Assembly: GCA_025352045.1 (NCBI GenBank)
Contig: JANXUD010000092.1
Location: 1-64,000 of the forward strand
Length of the DNA: 64,000 nucleotides
Direction of reading: 5' to 3'
Source: Gammaproteobacteria bacterium
GTDB lineage: Bacteria; Pseudomonadota; Gammaproteobacteria; Xanthomonadales; Xanthomonadaceae
The position numbers and the translations under genes are program-made. Every line of letters starts with the position of its first letter. The first letter of the stretch is position 1. This document shows, in pieces, positions 1 through 9,094 of this stretch. A model generated the notes under the pieces. That model was not told the origin of the DNA, did no database searches, and saw only the letters and a list, made by a program, of their open reading frames with translations.

Positions 1-1851
1 CAGGAGCAGGGACAGGGCGGCCGGGGTCATGCCGGGGATGCGTTCGGCCTGGCCGAGGGTCTCCGGCTGCACCGCCGCCAGCTTGCCCTGCAGTTCAGCC
101 GATAGGCCGGGGATGCCATTGAAGGCGAATCCCGGTGGAAAGCGGGTGCCTTCGTGGCGCTGCCGGAGCGCGATGTCCTCGTCCTGCCGTTGCAGGTAGC
201 CAGCATATTTCGCACCGATCTCGACCTGTTCGGCAACTTTGGCCTCGGCTACCGGCGGCCCGAAGCCATCGACGGCGGTCAGGGCGCGGTATCCGATCTC
301 GGGTCGGCGCAGCAGGTCATAGGCCGTGCTCTCGCGGGACAGGGTCACCCCGCAACCGGCGGCCAGGGACGCGCCGAGGGCGTTGTTCGGCGCCGCCCAC
401 AGCGCGCCCAGCCGCGCCGTCTCGGCCTCCACCGCCTCGCGCTTGGCCGCGAAATGCGCCCAGCGCGCGTCGTCCACCAGCCCCAGCTCGCGCCCGAGCG
501 GCGTCAGGCGCGCGTCGGCATTGTCCTCGCGCAACTGCAGCCGATACTCGGCGCGGCTGGTGAACATGCGGTAGGGCTCGGTGGTGCCGCGCGTGCACAG
601 ATCATCGATCAGCACGCCGACATAGGCCTGGTCGCGGCGCGGCGCCCAGGCGTCGAGGCCGCGCACTCGGCGGGCCGCATTGAGCCCGGCCACCAGTCCC
701 TGCGCCGCCGCTTCCTCGTAGCCGGTGGTGCCGTTGATCTGTCCGGCGAAGAACAACCCGGCCACCGCCTTGGTCTCGAGCGAGGCCTTCAGCCCGCGCG
801 GATCGAAGTAGTCGTATTCGATCGCATAGCCGGGCCGGGTGATGTGCGCATGCTCGAAGCCGGCGATCGAACGCACCAGCGCCTCCTGCACGTCGAAGGG
901 CAGGGAGGTCGAGATGCCGTTGGGATACACCTCGTGCGTGTCCAGGCCTTCGGGCTCGACGAAGATCTGGTGCGCGTCCTTGTCGGCGAAGCGCACGATC
1001 TTGTCTTCGATCGAAGGGCAATAGCGCGGGCCGACGCCTTCGATGACGCCCGAGTACAGCGGCGAGCGGTCCAGCCCCGCGCGGATGATCTCGTGGGTGC
1101 GCGCGGATGTGTGCGTGATCCAGCAGCTGCGCTGCGCCGGATGTTCGTCGCCGCGGGACAGGTACGAGAACGCGGGGATCGGGCTGTCCCCGGGTTGCTC
1201 GACCAGTTTCGAGTAGTCGATTGTGCGGCCGTCGATGCGCGGCGGCGTGCCGGTCTTCAGGCGATCCACCACGAAGGGCCCGTCGCGCAGCCGCTGCGCC
1301 AGGGCGGTCGCCGGCGGCTCGCCGGCGCGGCCCCCGGCGTGCTGCGTCAGGCCGACGTGGATGCGGCCGGCAAGGAACGTCCCTGCCGTCAGCACGACCG
1401 CGCCGGCATCGAAACGCAGCCCGCTGGCGGTCAGTACGCCGCGCACCTGGTCGCCCGCGATGATGATGTCGTCCACCGCCTGCTGGAACAGCCACAGGTT
1501 GGGCTGGTCCTCGACGATGCGGCGGATGGCCGCCTTGTAGAGCAGGCGATCGGCCTGCGCGCGGGTCGCGCGCACGGCCGGACCCTTCGATGCATTGAGC
1601 GTGCGCCACTGGATGCCGGCGCGATCCGCGGCCCGGCCCATCGCGCCGCCGAGCGCATCGATTTCCTTGACCAGGTGGCCCTTGCCGATGCCGCCGATGG
1701 CCGGGTTGCAGCTCATCGCCCCGATGGTCTCGAGGCTGTGCGTGAGCAGCAGGGTGCGCGCGCCCGCGCGCGCAGACGCCAGCGCGGCTTCGGTGCCGGC
1801 ATGGCCGCCACCGATGACGATGACCTCGAAGCGATCGGGCTGGGCGTCCAT
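1..1851 (-). CDS. mnmG: tRNA uridine-5-carboxymethylaminomethyl modification enzyme MnmG (3' end cut by window)
   Basis: FAD-dependent partner of MnmE in making the cmnm5 modification on U34 of certain tRNAs, in the cytoplasm. The 617 visible residues align by eye with E. coli MnmG along their whole length: the N-terminal dinucleotide-binding loop [12 protein letters not shown], the block [18 protein letters not shown], the segment [18 protein letters not shown], and the block [20 protein letters not shown]. The start is the ATG at 1851-1849, eight residues before the Rossmann motif. The C-terminal helical domain that binds MnmE is just reached ([12 protein letters not shown]) and the last few residues lie outside the window. 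It reads away from the candidate sigma-54 RNA on the other strand. Identification is secure. Confidence 0.98.
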   Translation of the reverse strand, partial: MDAQPDRFEVIVIGGGHAGTEAALASARAGARTLLLTHSLETIGAMSCNPAIGGIGKGHLVKEIDALGGAMGRAADRAGIQWRTLNASKGPAVRATRAQADRLLYKAAIRRIVEDQPNLWLFQQAVDDIIIAGDQVRGVLTASGLRFDAGAVVLTAGTFLAGRIHVGLTQHAGGRAGEPPATALAQRLRDGPFVVDRLKTGTPPRIDGRTIDYSKLVEQPGDSPIPAFSYLSRGDEHPAQRSCWITHTSARTHEIIRAGLDRSPLYSGVIEGVGPRYCPSIEDKIVRFADKDAHQIFVEPEGLDTHEVYPNGISTSLPFDVQEALVRSIAGFEHAHITRPGYAIEYDYFDPRGLKASLETKAVAGLFFAGQINGTTGYEEAAAQGLVAGLNAARRVRGLDAWAPRRDQAYVGVLIDDLCTRGTTEPYRMFTSRAEYRLQLREDNADARLTPLGRELGLVDDARWAHFAAKREAVEAETARLGALWAAPNNALGASLAAGCGVTLSRESTAYDLLRRPEIGYRALTAVDGFGPPVAEAKVAEQVEIGAKYAGYLQRQDEDIALRQRHEGTRFPPGFAFNGIPGLSAELQGKLAAVQPETLGQAERIPGMTPAALSLLL

Positions 1852-1902
1852 GGGGCGCGCATTGTCCCCCAGCGGCGCAGCCCCGGCCAGACGTCGCCGA
1901 GG

Positions 1903-1919
1903 TTGGCACGGAACCTGCA
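1903..1919 (+). promoter_or_regulatory. sigma-54 (RpoN) -24/-12 promoter
   Basis: The sequence TTGGCACGGAACCTGCA fits the sigma-54 consensus YTGGCACGRNNNYTGCW at every informative position. The invariant GG (1905-1906) and GC (1917-1918) are separated by exactly ten bases. It points rightwards, away from mnmG, with the predicted start of transcription near 1930-1931. No protein gene follows on this strand; a strong intrinsic terminator lies about 100 bases downstream. A 20-base palindrome at 1755-1774, about 165 bases upstream inside mnmG, is where an enhancer-binding site could sit, but it is low-complexity GC sequence and may be chance. Confidence 0.75.
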
Positions 1920-1930
1920 TCAGACCCCCT

Positions 1931-2041
1931 GCACCCAACGCGGCCAAACGCCGGGGGGCGTCGACGGATCCGAAAGGATCGCTGTCACGGCTGCGTGGGA
2001 ACGCTGGCTGGGAACTCCGGGGGGAGTTCCCAGCTTTTTTT
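1931..2041 (+). ncRNA. candidate sigma-54-dependent small RNA, about 110 nt
   Basis: Defined by the sigma-54 promoter at 1903-1919 and the terminator ending at 2041, with no open reading frame of note between. Four consecutive hairpins are visible: ACGCC-GGGG-GGCGT (1948-1961), GATCC-GAAA-GGATC with a GNRA tetraloop (1967-1980), CACG-GCTG-CGTG (1986-1997), and the terminator with a GGGG loop (2007-2034). Two of the loops are therefore G4. The close packing of stable stems between a promoter and a terminator is what a structured regulatory RNA looks like. The target is unknown; G4 loops could pair with C-rich sequences. I do not recognise it as a named RNA family. Expression is inferred. Confidence 0.6.
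2007..2041 (+). terminator. Rho-independent terminator of the candidate small RNA
   Basis: Perfect 12-bp stem (2007-2018 pairing with 2023-2034), GGGG loop, then seven T residues at 2035-2041. The T tract is on the plus strand, so it ends a rightward transcript. No plus-strand protein gene lies upstream, which is why a small RNA is proposed. Confidence 0.9.
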
Positions 2042-2107
2042 GCCTGTTTTTCGGGGTGGCCGCGATTCGCTCCGGTCACAAAGTGACGCGGCGAGTCAGA
2101 TCCGGTA

Positions 2108-2124
2108 ACTGGCCCGGCCAGTTC
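2108..2124. repeat. short palindrome downstream of the Gly/Tyr-rich lipoprotein gene
   Basis: Inverted repeat AACTGGC / GCCAGTT around a three-base centre. It lies just past the stop of the minus-strand lipoprotein gene and could fold as a 3' stem-loop, but it has no T tract. Confidence 0.35.
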
Positions 2125-2151
2125 CGAGTCCACGTGGGCGACACGGAGGCG

Positions 2152-2985
2152 TCAGTCGCCGCGGTCCCGACGGCGGGCGCGGGGCGTGCTGTCGCCGTCG
2201 CTGCTGGTCGATGCCCGGCCGCCGCCGTCGCCGCGGCCGCCGCTGCTGCGCTCGCCGCCGCCACTGCTGCTGCTGCGCTCGCTGCGGTCGGAACGCTCCG
2301 GCCAGGAGGGGCTGAACGGCGAAGGACGCGGGCGCAGCAGGATCGGCGCCCCGCTCGGCTGCGGCCGGATCAGGTGGCGGTGCAGCGCGCGTTCGTCGGG
2401 ACGTCCATCGTCGTTGCCATCGGCGAAGTGGCCGTCGGCATCGGTCTCCGCCGACCAGCCATCGCGCCCGCCAGTCCCGGCAAGTCCATCGCCCGCGCTG
2501 CCGGGCGATGACTGCGTGCCCTGCAGCGGCGGCGGACGCCGATGCTGCGGTGGACGCCAGGCAATCGATCCACCGCGATAGCCCCAGGGATCGTGGAAGC
2601 CGCCCCAGCCCCCGAAGCTCAACCACAAGCCGGTGCCAAACCCGCCGCCGCCGTAGTAGGCGCTGCCGAAGTCGTCGTACCAGCCCGCCGGGCAGTAGCG
2701 ATAGCGCACAGAGCAATAGCCACCGCCGCCGCCATACCAGTTCGGGCCAAACACGAAGGGATCGTAGAGCGGGCCGTAGAACGGATCGTAGAAGGGGTCA
2801 TACCCACCGTCGTACGCCCAGTCGTCGGACTGGTCGCGCGCGACGTAGTAGTCGCCGTAGCCGTCGCGGGCCGGCGCGTAATAACCGCCGTCCTGGTAGA
2901 CCAGGCCGTTCATGCCGGGATCGGTCGCGCAGCCTCCCAGCCCCAGCGCAAGCGCCGCGACCATCGTTGCCAGCTTGGTGTTCAT
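2152..2985 (-). CDS. Gly/Tyr-rich lipoprotein of unknown function
   Basis: A 277-residue protein. The N-terminus is a lipoprotein signal peptide with lipobox LGGC near residue 19, so it is probably anchored in an envelope membrane. Residues about 25-145 are rich in Gly, Tyr, Trp and Asp (repeated DPFYDPFYGPLYDPF, then GGGGG runs). The C-terminal half is a low-complexity Arg/Ser/Pro tail ending RRRDRGD. A two-cysteine stretch (YCSVRYRYCP) sits in the middle. A purine-rich GAGGGGG lies upstream of the ATG at 2985-2983. I recognise no family. The composition suggests a disordered or surface-exposed envelope protein. Confidence 0.7.
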   Translation of the reverse strand: MNTKLATMVAALALGLGGCATDPGMNGLVYQDGGYYAPARDGYGDYYVARDQSDDWAYDGGYDPFYDPFYGPLYDPFVFGPNWYGGGGGYCSVRYRYCPAGWYDDFGSAYYGGGGFGTGLWLSFGGWGGFHDPWGYRGGSIAWRPPQHRRPPPLQGTQSSPGSAGDGLAGTGGRDGWSAETDADGHFADGNDDGRPDERALHRHLIRPQPSGAPILLRPRPSPFSPSWPERSDRSERSSSSGGGERSSGGRGDGGGRASTSSDGDSTPRARRRDRGD

Positions 2986-3069
2986 GCTCGCCCCCTCGTC
3001 TTGTCCACAGTGTCCCCGCCAACGGTGAATTGGCGCTTAACCGAAGCCCGGATGCTATCGTGCGCGGCC

Positions 3070-4038
3070 ATGCCAACATACGCCGAACCAGCCCCTTCCT
3101 ACGACGACGTGCTGGCGGCCGCGGCGCGGATCGCCCCGCATGCCCGGATCACGCCGGTGCTGCGCTCCCGGTCGCTGGACGCCATCGCCGGGGCACAGCT
3201 GCACTTCAAGTGCGAGAACCTGCAACGGGTCGGCGCGTTCAAGTTCCGCGGCGCCTGCAACGCGGTGTGGTCGCTCGACGACGCCACGGCCGCGCGCGGC
3301 GTGCTTACCCATTCCTCCGGCAACCACGGCGCGGCACTGGCGCTGGCCGCGCGCACCCGCGGCATCCCCGCGCATGTCGTGGTGCCCGAGGGCGCGGTGC
3401 CGGCAAAACTGGCCGCGATCCGCGCCGCTGGCGCGAGCCTGGAAACCTGCGCGCCGACGATGGCCGCGCGCGAGGCCGCGGCCGTCGCCCTGCAAGCGCG
3501 TACCGGCGGCACCCTGGTGCATCCGTTCACCGATCCGGCCGTGATCGGCGGCCAGGGCACGGCGGCGCTCGAACTGCTGCGCGCCGCGCCGGGCCTGGAC
3601 CTGTTGCTGGTGCCGGTCGGCGGCGGCGGATTGATCGGCGGCACCGCGATCGCCGCCGCAGGCGCGGCGCCGGGCACCCGCGTGCTCGGCGCGGAGCCCG
3701 AGGGCGCGGCGGATGCGTTTGAATCGCTGCGGCGCGGCACCCGCGTCACCGACCTGGTCGCCGACACCATCTGCGACGGGCTGCGCGGCATCGTGGGCGC
3801 CGTCAACCTGGAGTTGATGCGCAGGCATGGCGTCGAGGTGCTGCTGGTCAGCGACGCCGAAACGCTGGCAGCGATGCGCCTGCTCTGGGAACGCCTGAAG
3901 TTGCTGGTGGAACCGTCCAGCGCCACCGTGCTGGCTGCCGTGCTGCGTTACCCCGAACGTTTCGCCGGCCGGCAGGTCGGCATCATCCTGTCCGGCGGCA
4001 ACGTGGACCTCGACGCGCGCTTCGGCGCACCCCTCTGA
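3070..4038 (+). CDS. PLP-dependent threonine/serine dehydratase-like enzyme
   Basis: A fold-type II PLP enzyme of 322 residues. The Schiff-base lysine is K58 in AFKFRGA. The substrate loop SSGNHGAALA and the glycine-rich phosphate-binding loop VGGGGLIGG are both present, and the C-terminal SGGNVD motif is typical of threonine dehydratases and serine racemases. It lacks a C-terminal ACT regulatory domain, so it resembles catabolic threonine dehydratase or serine racemase rather than biosynthetic IlvA. The expected reaction is elimination of water and ammonia from Thr or Ser to give a 2-oxo acid. It is divergent from the lipoprotein gene. The exact substrate cannot be told from sequence. Confidence 0.88.
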   Translation: MPTYAEPAPSYDDVLAAAARIAPHARITPVLRSRSLDAIAGAQLHFKCENLQRVGAFKFRGACNAVWSLDDATAARGVLTHSSGNHGAALALAARTRGIPAHVVVPEGAVPAKLAAIRAAGASLETCAPTMAAREAAAVALQARTGGTLVHPFTDPAVIGGQGTAALELLRAAPGLDLLLVPVGGGGLIGGTAIAAAGAAPGTRVLGAEPEGAADAFESLRRGTRVTDLVADTICDGLRGIVGAVNLELMRRHGVEVLLVSDAETLAAMRLLWERLKLLVEPSSATVLAAVLRYPERFAGRQVGIILSGGNVDLDARFGAPL

Positions 4039-4063
4039 GGCGGGCGCGCGTCGGCGCGGAAAC

Positions 4064-4525
4064 TCAGGCCGCTGGCGCTGGGGCCGGCATGTCGCTGTTC
4101 CAGATATCGTGGGTCATTCGCCATTGGCCTTTCTCCCGGCGCCAGGCTTCGATCCACTTGCCATGGTCCACGTCCTTGCCCGAGGCGTCGCGGATGATGT
4201 AGTTGCCGCTCTTGATCCCGATGTCACCCTGCACGCGCGAAGACAAGACGGTGTCCCGAACCGTGAGCTTGAGCGCCAGGAAGTCCTTCAGGAACCCCTG
4301 GATCGCCGTCCGGCCTTTCAAGCGCGGGCCGTTCGGCGGCATGATCTCGCCGTCGGAGGTGAACATGTCTGCCAGGGCCGCCGCGTCGGCGCGCGCGACG
4401 GCGGCTTCGAAGCGCTCGCTGGTGCCGGCGAGCGGGTTGGCCGGGGCCGCCGCGCAAGCGGTCGGGGCGACGGCAGACAGCAGGGCAAGGGCGCCGGCGA
4501 AGGTGGCGAGTTGGATCTGTCGCAT
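4064..4525 (-). CDS. exported DUF4440 / SnoaL-like NTF2-fold protein
   Basis: A 153-residue protein with a cleavable signal peptide (MRQIQLATFAGALALLSAV...ACAA). The rest is a single NTF2-like cone fold of the DUF4440 type. Visible features are the helix FEAAVARADAAALADMFTSDGEIMPPNG, the strand-rich core, and the closing pattern GKWIEAWRREKGQWRMTHDIWNSD. Members are often small periplasmic proteins or isomerase-like enzymes, but no catalytic residues are clear here. It converges with the dehydratase gene, 25 bases apart, with no obvious terminator between them. Confidence 0.8.
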   Translation of the reverse strand: MRQIQLATFAGALALLSAVAPTACAAAPANPLAGTSERFEAAVARADAAALADMFTSDGEIMPPNGPRLKGRTAIQGFLKDFLALKLTVRDTVLSSRVQGDIGIKSGNYIIRDASGKDVDHGKWIEAWRREKGQWRMTHDIWNSDMPAPAPAA

Positions 4526-4669
4526 GAGAACTCCAGATGGCGGGTTTGAAGGTCCAGATTAAGCTTTTTTCCGAACCTGCGATGCTGCATTGCGCGATGG
4601 TTGTCGGCGGCGCGCGCCCGTGCTTGACTGGGGCGACGCAAACCGGGCCCAACTCAGGGAATGCCGAAC

Positions 4670-5080
4670 ATGGCTGACGAGCACGTTGAATGGACCGGCC
4701 ACCCCTCGCAGTGGCAGAACCTGGGCTGGTTCCTGCTCTGCCTGCTGGTGGTGCCGATTCCCTTCGCGTTGTGGAAGTGGCTGCAGACGCGCAGCACGCT
4801 GTACACGCTTACCGACCAGCGCCTGAAGTTCACCCGCGGCATCTTCAGCAAGACCACCGAAGACCTCGAGCTGTACCGGGTGCGCGACAGCAAGTTCAGC
4901 CAGGGCCTGTTCGAGCGCATGGTCGGGCTGGGCAACATCGAGCTGTTCACCACCGACGAAACCTCGCCGACCATCAACCTGCCCTACATCGCCGATGCGG
5001 AGGGCGTGCGCGAAAAGATCCGGGCGCTGGTCGAGGCCCGCCGCGACGCCAAGCGCGTGCGGTATCTCGACGCCGAGTAG
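4670..5080 (+). CDS. bacterial PH (bPH2/YdbS-like) membrane protein
   Basis: A 136-residue protein. One hydrophobic segment (about residues 17-35) is followed by a bacterial pleckstrin-homology domain with the hallmark run YTLTDQRLKFTRGIFSKTTEDLELYRVRDSKFSQGLFERMVGLGNIEL. The domain faces the cytoplasm and usually acts as a protein- or membrane-binding platform. I chose the ATG at 4670 over the one at 4661 because the AGGGA Shine-Dalgarno is nine bases from the former and abuts the latter. It is a stand-alone gene converging on bioC. Confidence 0.85.
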   Translation: MADEHVEWTGHPSQWQNLGWFLLCLLVVPIPFALWKWLQTRSTLYTLTDQRLKFTRGIFSKTTEDLELYRVRDSKFSQGLFERMVGLGNIELFTTDETSPTINLPYIADAEGVREKIRALVEARRDAKRVRYLDAE

Positions 5081-5082
5081 AA

Positions 5083-5113
5083 GCGAAACGCGGGGCACCT
5101 GCCCCGGTTTCGC
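5083..5113. terminator. strong hairpin between convergent bPH2 gene and bioC
   Basis: Two stacked stems, GCGAAAC/GTTTCGC outside and GGGGCA/TGCCCC inside, with a two-base loop. It sits exactly between the two converging stop codons, so it can end transcripts from both sides. There is no strong T tract on either strand, so it may act as a 3'-end stabilising stem rather than a classical terminator. Confidence 0.6.
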
Positions 5114-5120
5114 GTCGCGG

Positions 5121-6011
5121 TCAGCGGGAGCGTCGCGGGATTGCGTCGGCGGGGAAGGTGGCGATGTCTGCCGCGCCCTCGCGCCGCGCCGTTCCGGCGC
5201 CCGGCGACCAGGCCATCGCGGTGATCACTTCCCAGGTGCTGGGCAGCTTGCCCTCGACGCGGTGCTGGTCGTAGGAGGCGACCATCCGCGCCTGCCGGCC
5301 GCGCCCGCCGAGGCCACGAGGGCGTTGCAGCCGCGCGTCGCCGGCGCCAATCGCGCGCAGCTCGCGCAGCAGGGCCATCACGTCGGGGTAGGTGAGGCTG
5401 AATTTCTCGCGTTGCAGCACCGGGTTGCGGAAGCCTGCGGCGATCAGCGCATCGCCGACCTGCTGGATCGCGGCGAACGGCGACAGCGGCGGATAGCGTT
5501 CGCCGGCGGCGATATAGGCTTCGCGCAGTTCGATCAGGGTGTCCGGGCCGAAGGTCGAGAACAGCAGCAGGCCGTCCGGGCGCAGCACGCGCCGGAATTC
5601 CGCCAGCGCGCCGGGCAGGTCGGGCACCCATTGCAGGCACAGGTTGGAAAACAGCAGGTCCACGCTGCCCTCGGCCAGCGGCAACTGGCTGGCTTCGGCG
5701 CACAGCTTGCGCACCGGGCGCCAGAAGCGCGGGCCGCGCACCTGGCGCAGCATCGGCAGGGCGATGTCGAGCGCGATCACTTCGGACTTCGGCCAGCGGC
5801 CCTTCATCAGCGTACTGGCGCGACCGGGGCCGCTGCCGACATCGAGCACGCAGGCCGGAACGCGTGACTCGAGCACGTCGAGCTGCTCGAGCAAGCGCGA
5901 CTCGACCTCGCGCTGCAACACCGCGACTTCGGCATAGCCCACCGCGGCCCGGCCGAAGTTGAAGCGCAGGCGGCGGCGGTCGAACAGGGACAGCTTCGCC
6001 GGTTCGTTCAT
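5121..6011 (-). CDS. bioC: malonyl-ACP O-methyltransferase BioC
   Basis: SAM-dependent enzyme that methylates malonyl-ACP, the entry step to the pimeloyl moiety of biotin. 296 residues. The N-terminus FDRRRLRFNFGRAAVGYAEVA is typical of BioC. The SAM-binding motif I is VLDVGSGPG, followed by acidic LDIALPML and the post-motif block SNLCLQWVPDLPGALAEFRRVLRPDGLLLFSTFGPDTLIELR. The start ATG overlaps the bioH stop (ATGA), so translation is coupled. It is the last gene of the bioB-bioF-bioH-bioC run. Confidence 0.95.
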   Translation of the reverse strand: MNEPAKLSLFDRRRLRFNFGRAAVGYAEVAVLQREVESRLLEQLDVLESRVPACVLDVGSGPGRASTLMKGRWPKSEVIALDIALPMLRQVRGPRFWRPVRKLCAEASQLPLAEGSVDLLFSNLCLQWVPDLPGALAEFRRVLRPDGLLLFSTFGPDTLIELREAYIAAGERYPPLSPFAAIQQVGDALIAAGFRNPVLQREKFSLTYPDVMALLRELRAIGAGDARLQRPRGLGGRGRQARMVASYDQHRVEGKLPSTWEVITAMAWSPGAGTARREGAADIATFPADAIPRRSR

Positions 6012-6856
6012 CGCCGAGCCTCCGCCGCGAGCCCGGCCAACGCCGTCGGCGCGGCCGGCGCCACGGCCGGCGCCACAGGGACGACAGGCGCGCCCTGCGC
6101 GACCAGCGTGGCGAGCGCGACGATCGCCTCCGCGACCTCGGCCGCATGGGTCAGGAAAGGCGCGTGCCCGGCATGCGCGACCTCGACGAAGCTGCCGCCG
6201 CAGGCCGCCGCCGCGCGTTGCATCGCCGGCGGCGACACCAGGCGGTCGCGTCGCCCGGCCAGCCACAGCGAGGGCACAGCCACGGACGCCAGTCCCGCGC
6301 GCAGGTCGCTGTCTTCCAGCACCCGCAGTCCCTCGCACAGGCGCGCCACCGTCGGTTCGCCGTGGGCGAACACGATCGCGCGCAAGGCGCGGATCTCGTC
6401 GCGGGCGTGGTCCGAGCCCTGCGCCTCCAGCAACAGGAAGCGATCGACCGCGGCGCGGTAGTCGCCGGCCAGGTCGTCGGCAAAGCGGCGGAAGATCGCC
6501 GGGTCCATGCCCTCGGGCCAGTCGTCGCCGCGCACGAAGCGCGGGCTGGCGGCGAGCATTGCAAGGCCCTGCACCGCGCCGGTCGCGCGCTGCGCGGCGG
6601 CCAGCGCGACCAGGCCGCCGAGCGACCAGCCGATCCAGATGGCTGGCGGCAATCGCGCCAGCAGTGCATCGGCTACCGCTTCGGGGGCGAGCGCGGTGGC
6701 GTCGTCGTGGCTCAGGCCGTGGCCCGGCAAGTCGACCAGGTGCAGGGTGAAACGCGATTCCAGCAAGCGGGCCAGCGGCTCGAACACGCCACCGTGCATC
6801 GCCCAGCCATGCAGCAGCACCAGCGCGGGACCCGCGCCGCGGACAGTCACCAGCAT
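6008..6856 (-). CDS. bioH: pimeloyl-ACP methyl ester carboxylesterase BioH
   Basis: Alpha/beta hydrolase, 282 residues, that removes the methyl group from pimeloyl-ACP methyl ester and so ends chain elongation. It shows the oxyanion segment LLHGWAMHGGVFEPLA, the nucleophile elbow GWSLGG, an Asp in AGRRDRLVS and a His in HAGHAPFLTH. The start ATG is one base after the bioF stop, and its own stop overlaps the bioC start. The C-terminus carries an extra Ala/Pro/Val-rich tail of about 35 residues not seen in E. coli BioH. Confidence 0.93.
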   Translation of the reverse strand: MLVTVRGAGPALVLLHGWAMHGGVFEPLARLLESRFTLHLVDLPGHGLSHDDATALAPEAVADALLARLPPAIWIGWSLGGLVALAAAQRATGAVQGLAMLAASPRFVRGDDWPEGMDPAIFRRFADDLAGDYRAAVDRFLLLEAQGSDHARDEIRALRAIVFAHGEPTVARLCEGLRVLEDSDLRAGLASVAVPSLWLAGRRDRLVSPPAMQRAAAACGGSFVEVAHAGHAPFLTHAAEVAEAIVALATLVAQGAPVVPVAPAVAPAAPTALAGLAAEARR

Positions 6857-6857
6857 G

Positions 6858-8048
6858 TCAGGCGCCGACCGGCTCGAAGGCGGCGCAGGCGCGCGCCAGG
6901 GCCTCGACCAGGCCATCCACCTGCGCGTCGCTGTGCAGCACGCTCAGCGTCACGCGCAGCCGCGCCTGGCCCTCTGGCACCGTGGGCGGGCGGATGGCGG
7001 CGACCAGGTAGCCGTTGTCGCGCAACTGGGCCGACACCGCCAGCGCGCGTGCGTTGTCGCCGAGGAGCACTGGCTGGATCGGCGTGTACGACTCGCCCAA
7101 GGCGATGCCGGCGCGCAGCGCGGTGCGGCGGAAACGCATCATCAGCGACGCCAGCTTGGCGCGCCGCCAGGGCTCGCCGCGGATCAAACGCAGCGAGGCG
7201 CGCATCGCCGCGGCCATCGCCGGCGGCGGCGCCGTGCTGTACACGTACGGGCGCGCGGTTTCCGCCACATGGCCGAGCAGGGCGTCGCTGCCGAACAGCA
7301 AGGCGCCCTGGCCACCAAAGGCCTTGCCCATCGGCACCACCAGCAGCGGCACGTCGGAGGCGGACAGGTTGGCTACGGCCACGCTGCCGCGGCCTTCGGG
7401 CCCGATCACGCCGGCACCGTGCGCGTCGTCCACGTACAGGCTCGCTTCCTGGCTGCGCGAGAGCATGGCCAGGTCGCGCAGCGGGGCCAGGTCGCCGTCC
7501 ATGCTGAACACGCCATCGGTCGCCAGCAGCGCCGCGCCGTCGGCTTGGGCCATCAGCTGGCGCAACGCAGCCTCGGCGTCGCGATGCGGATAGCGACTGA
7601 GCTCGCAACCGGCAAGGCGCGCGCCGTCGATCAGGCAGGCGTGGTTGCGCTTGTCCTGCACGCACAGGTCGCCCGGTCCAAGCAGCGATTGCAGCACGGC
7701 GAGGTTGGCGAGATAGCCGCTGCCGAACAGCAGGGCGCGCGGATAGCCCATCCACTCGGCGGCCTCGCGTTCGAGCGCGGCGTGTTCGGCGGAAAAGCCG
7801 CAGACCAGGGCCGAGGCCCCGCTGCCGACGCCGTGGTGGGCGCTGGCTTCCTGGAACGCGGCGACCACGTCCAGGTGCTGGGACAGGCCGAGGTAGTCGT
7901 TGCCGCAGAAATTCACCAGGGCGCGGCCGCCCACGCGCACCTGCACGCCGTCGCGCGCCTCGATGGTGCGGCGCGGGCGCAGCGCATCGTGCGCGGCGCG
8001 CTCGGCGCGCGCGGCTTGCACGCGATCGATCAGCCGGGTCCGTGGCAT
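6858..8048 (-). CDS. bioF: 8-amino-7-oxononanoate synthase BioF
   Basis: PLP-dependent alpha-oxoamine synthase that condenses L-alanine with pimeloyl-ACP. 396 residues, the normal length. Motifs: [12 protein letters not shown] near the N-terminus, [14 protein letters not shown], the strand [12 protein letters not shown], and the Schiff-base lysine in [11 protein letters not shown]. It lies six bases after bioB and one base before bioH, in one transcript. Confidence 0.96.
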   Translation of the reverse strand: MPRTRLIDRVQAARAERAAHDALRPRRTIEARDGVQVRVGGRALVNFCGNDYLGLSQHLDVVAAFQEASAHHGVGSGASALVCGFSAEHAALEREAAEWMGYPRALLFGSGYLANLAVLQSLLGPGDLCVQDKRNHACLIDGARLAGCELSRYPHRDAEAALRQLMAQADGAALLATDGVFSMDGDLAPLRDLAMLSRSQEASLYVDDAHGAGVIGPEGRGSVAVANLSASDVPLLVVPMGKAFGGQGALLFGSDALLGHVAETARPYVYSTAPPPAMAAAMRASLRLIRGEPWRRAKLASLMMRFRRTALRAGIALGESYTPIQPVLLGDNARALAVSAQLRDNGYLVAAIRPPTVPEGQARLRVTLSVLHSDAQVDGLVEALARACAAFEPVGA

Positions 8049-8054
8049 GGGGGC

Positions 8055-9062
8055 TCAGGCGGCGCAGGTCACGCCGGCATGCACCGTGCGCGCGGCCGCA
8101 GCAGGGGCCTCGACCGCCATCGGCACCAGGCCCAGTCGGGTGAACAGCGCCTGGTCCGCCTCGACGTCGGGGTTGCCCGTGGTCAACAGCTTCTCGCCGT
8201 AGAAGATCGAATTGGCGCCGGCCAGGAAGCACAGCGCCTGCAGTTCCTCGCTCATCTCGGCGCGGCCGGCCGACAGGCGCACCATCGACAGCGGCATCAT
8301 CAACCGCGCGACCGCAATCGTGCGCACGAACTCGAACGCATCCAGCAGCGCGGTGCCGTGCAGCGGCGTGCCTTCCACCTGCACCAGGCGGTTGATCGGC
8401 ACCGAGCCCGGATGCTCGGGCAGGTTGGCCAGGGTCTGCAGCAGGCCGGCGCGTTGCTCCCGCGTCTCGCCCATGCCGACGATCCCGCCGCAGCAGGTCT
8501 TGAGCCCCACGCGGCGCACCTGCGCCAGCGTGTCCAGCCGATCCTGGTAGTCGCGCGTGTGGATGATGTCGCCGTACAGTTCCGGCGCGGTGTCGAGGTT
8601 GTGGTTGTAGTAGTCGAGCCCGGCATCCTTGAGCACCGCGGCCTGTTCGCCGCTGAGCATGCCCAGGGTCGCGCAGGTCTCCATGCCCATCGCGCGCACC
8701 GCGCCGACCATCTCGGCGACCTTGGCCAGGTCCTTGTCCTTGGGCGAGCGCCACGCCGCGCCCATGCAGAAGCGCGTGGCGCCGGCGGCCTTGGCGGCCG
8801 CGGCCTTCTGCGTCACTTCCTCGAGCGAGAGCAGCTTGTGCGCCTTCAGCCCGGTGTCGTAGCGCGCGGCCTGCGGGCAGTAGGCGCAGTCCTCGGGGCA
8901 GCCGCCGGTCTTGATCGACAGCAGCGTCGACACTTGCACCTCGCGCGGATCGAAGTGCTCGCGGTGCACCGCACCGGCGCGCTGCATCAATTCCGGGAAT
9001 GGCAGGTCAAGCAGCGCCATTACCTGGTCGCGCGACCAATCATGGCGGAGGACAGCAGGCAT
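8055..9062 (-). CDS. bioB: biotin synthase BioB
   Basis: Radical-SAM enzyme inserting sulfur into dethiobiotin. 335 residues. The cluster motif C-x3-C-x2-C is in [12 protein letters not shown]. Conserved blocks include [31 protein letters not shown] and the second-cluster region [12 protein letters not shown]. The start is the ATG at 9062-9060, giving the N-terminus [18 protein letters not shown] that matches the family. It is the first gene of the bioBFHC operon. Only 71 bases separate it from comF on the other strand. Confidence 0.97.
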   Translation of the reverse strand: MPAVLRHDWSRDQVMALLDLPFPELMQRAGAVHREHFDPREVQVSTLLSIKTGGCPEDCAYCPQAARYDTGLKAHKLLSLEEVTQKAAAAKAAGATRFCMGAAWRSPKDKDLAKVAEMVGAVRAMGMETCATLGMLSGEQAAVLKDAGLDYYNHNLDTAPELYGDIIHTRDYQDRLDTLAQVRRVGLKTCCGGIVGMGETREQRAGLLQTLANLPEHPGSVPINRLVQVEGTPLHGTALLDAFEFVRTIAVARLMMPLSMVRLSAGRAEMSEELQALCFLAGANSIFYGEKLLTTGNPDVEADQALFTRLGLVPMAVEAPAAAARTVHAGVTCAA

Positions 9063-9094
9063 GGACGGTTTCCTACGGCGCCCGGGCGGGCAGA

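Noticed and set aside
1755-1774. Twenty-base palindrome of alternating G and C inside mnmG as an enhancer site for the sigma-54 promoter
   Set aside because: Position is suitable, but alternating GC runs arise easily from Arg/Ala codons in this genome, so I mention it only as a weak possibility.
154-2511. Very long open frame (785 codons) on the plus strand
   Set aside because: It runs antisense through mnmG and the lipoprotein gene, both of which have clear protein families or export signals; the translation is Arg/Ala/Gly-rich without motifs, as expected for an antisense frame in GC-rich DNA.
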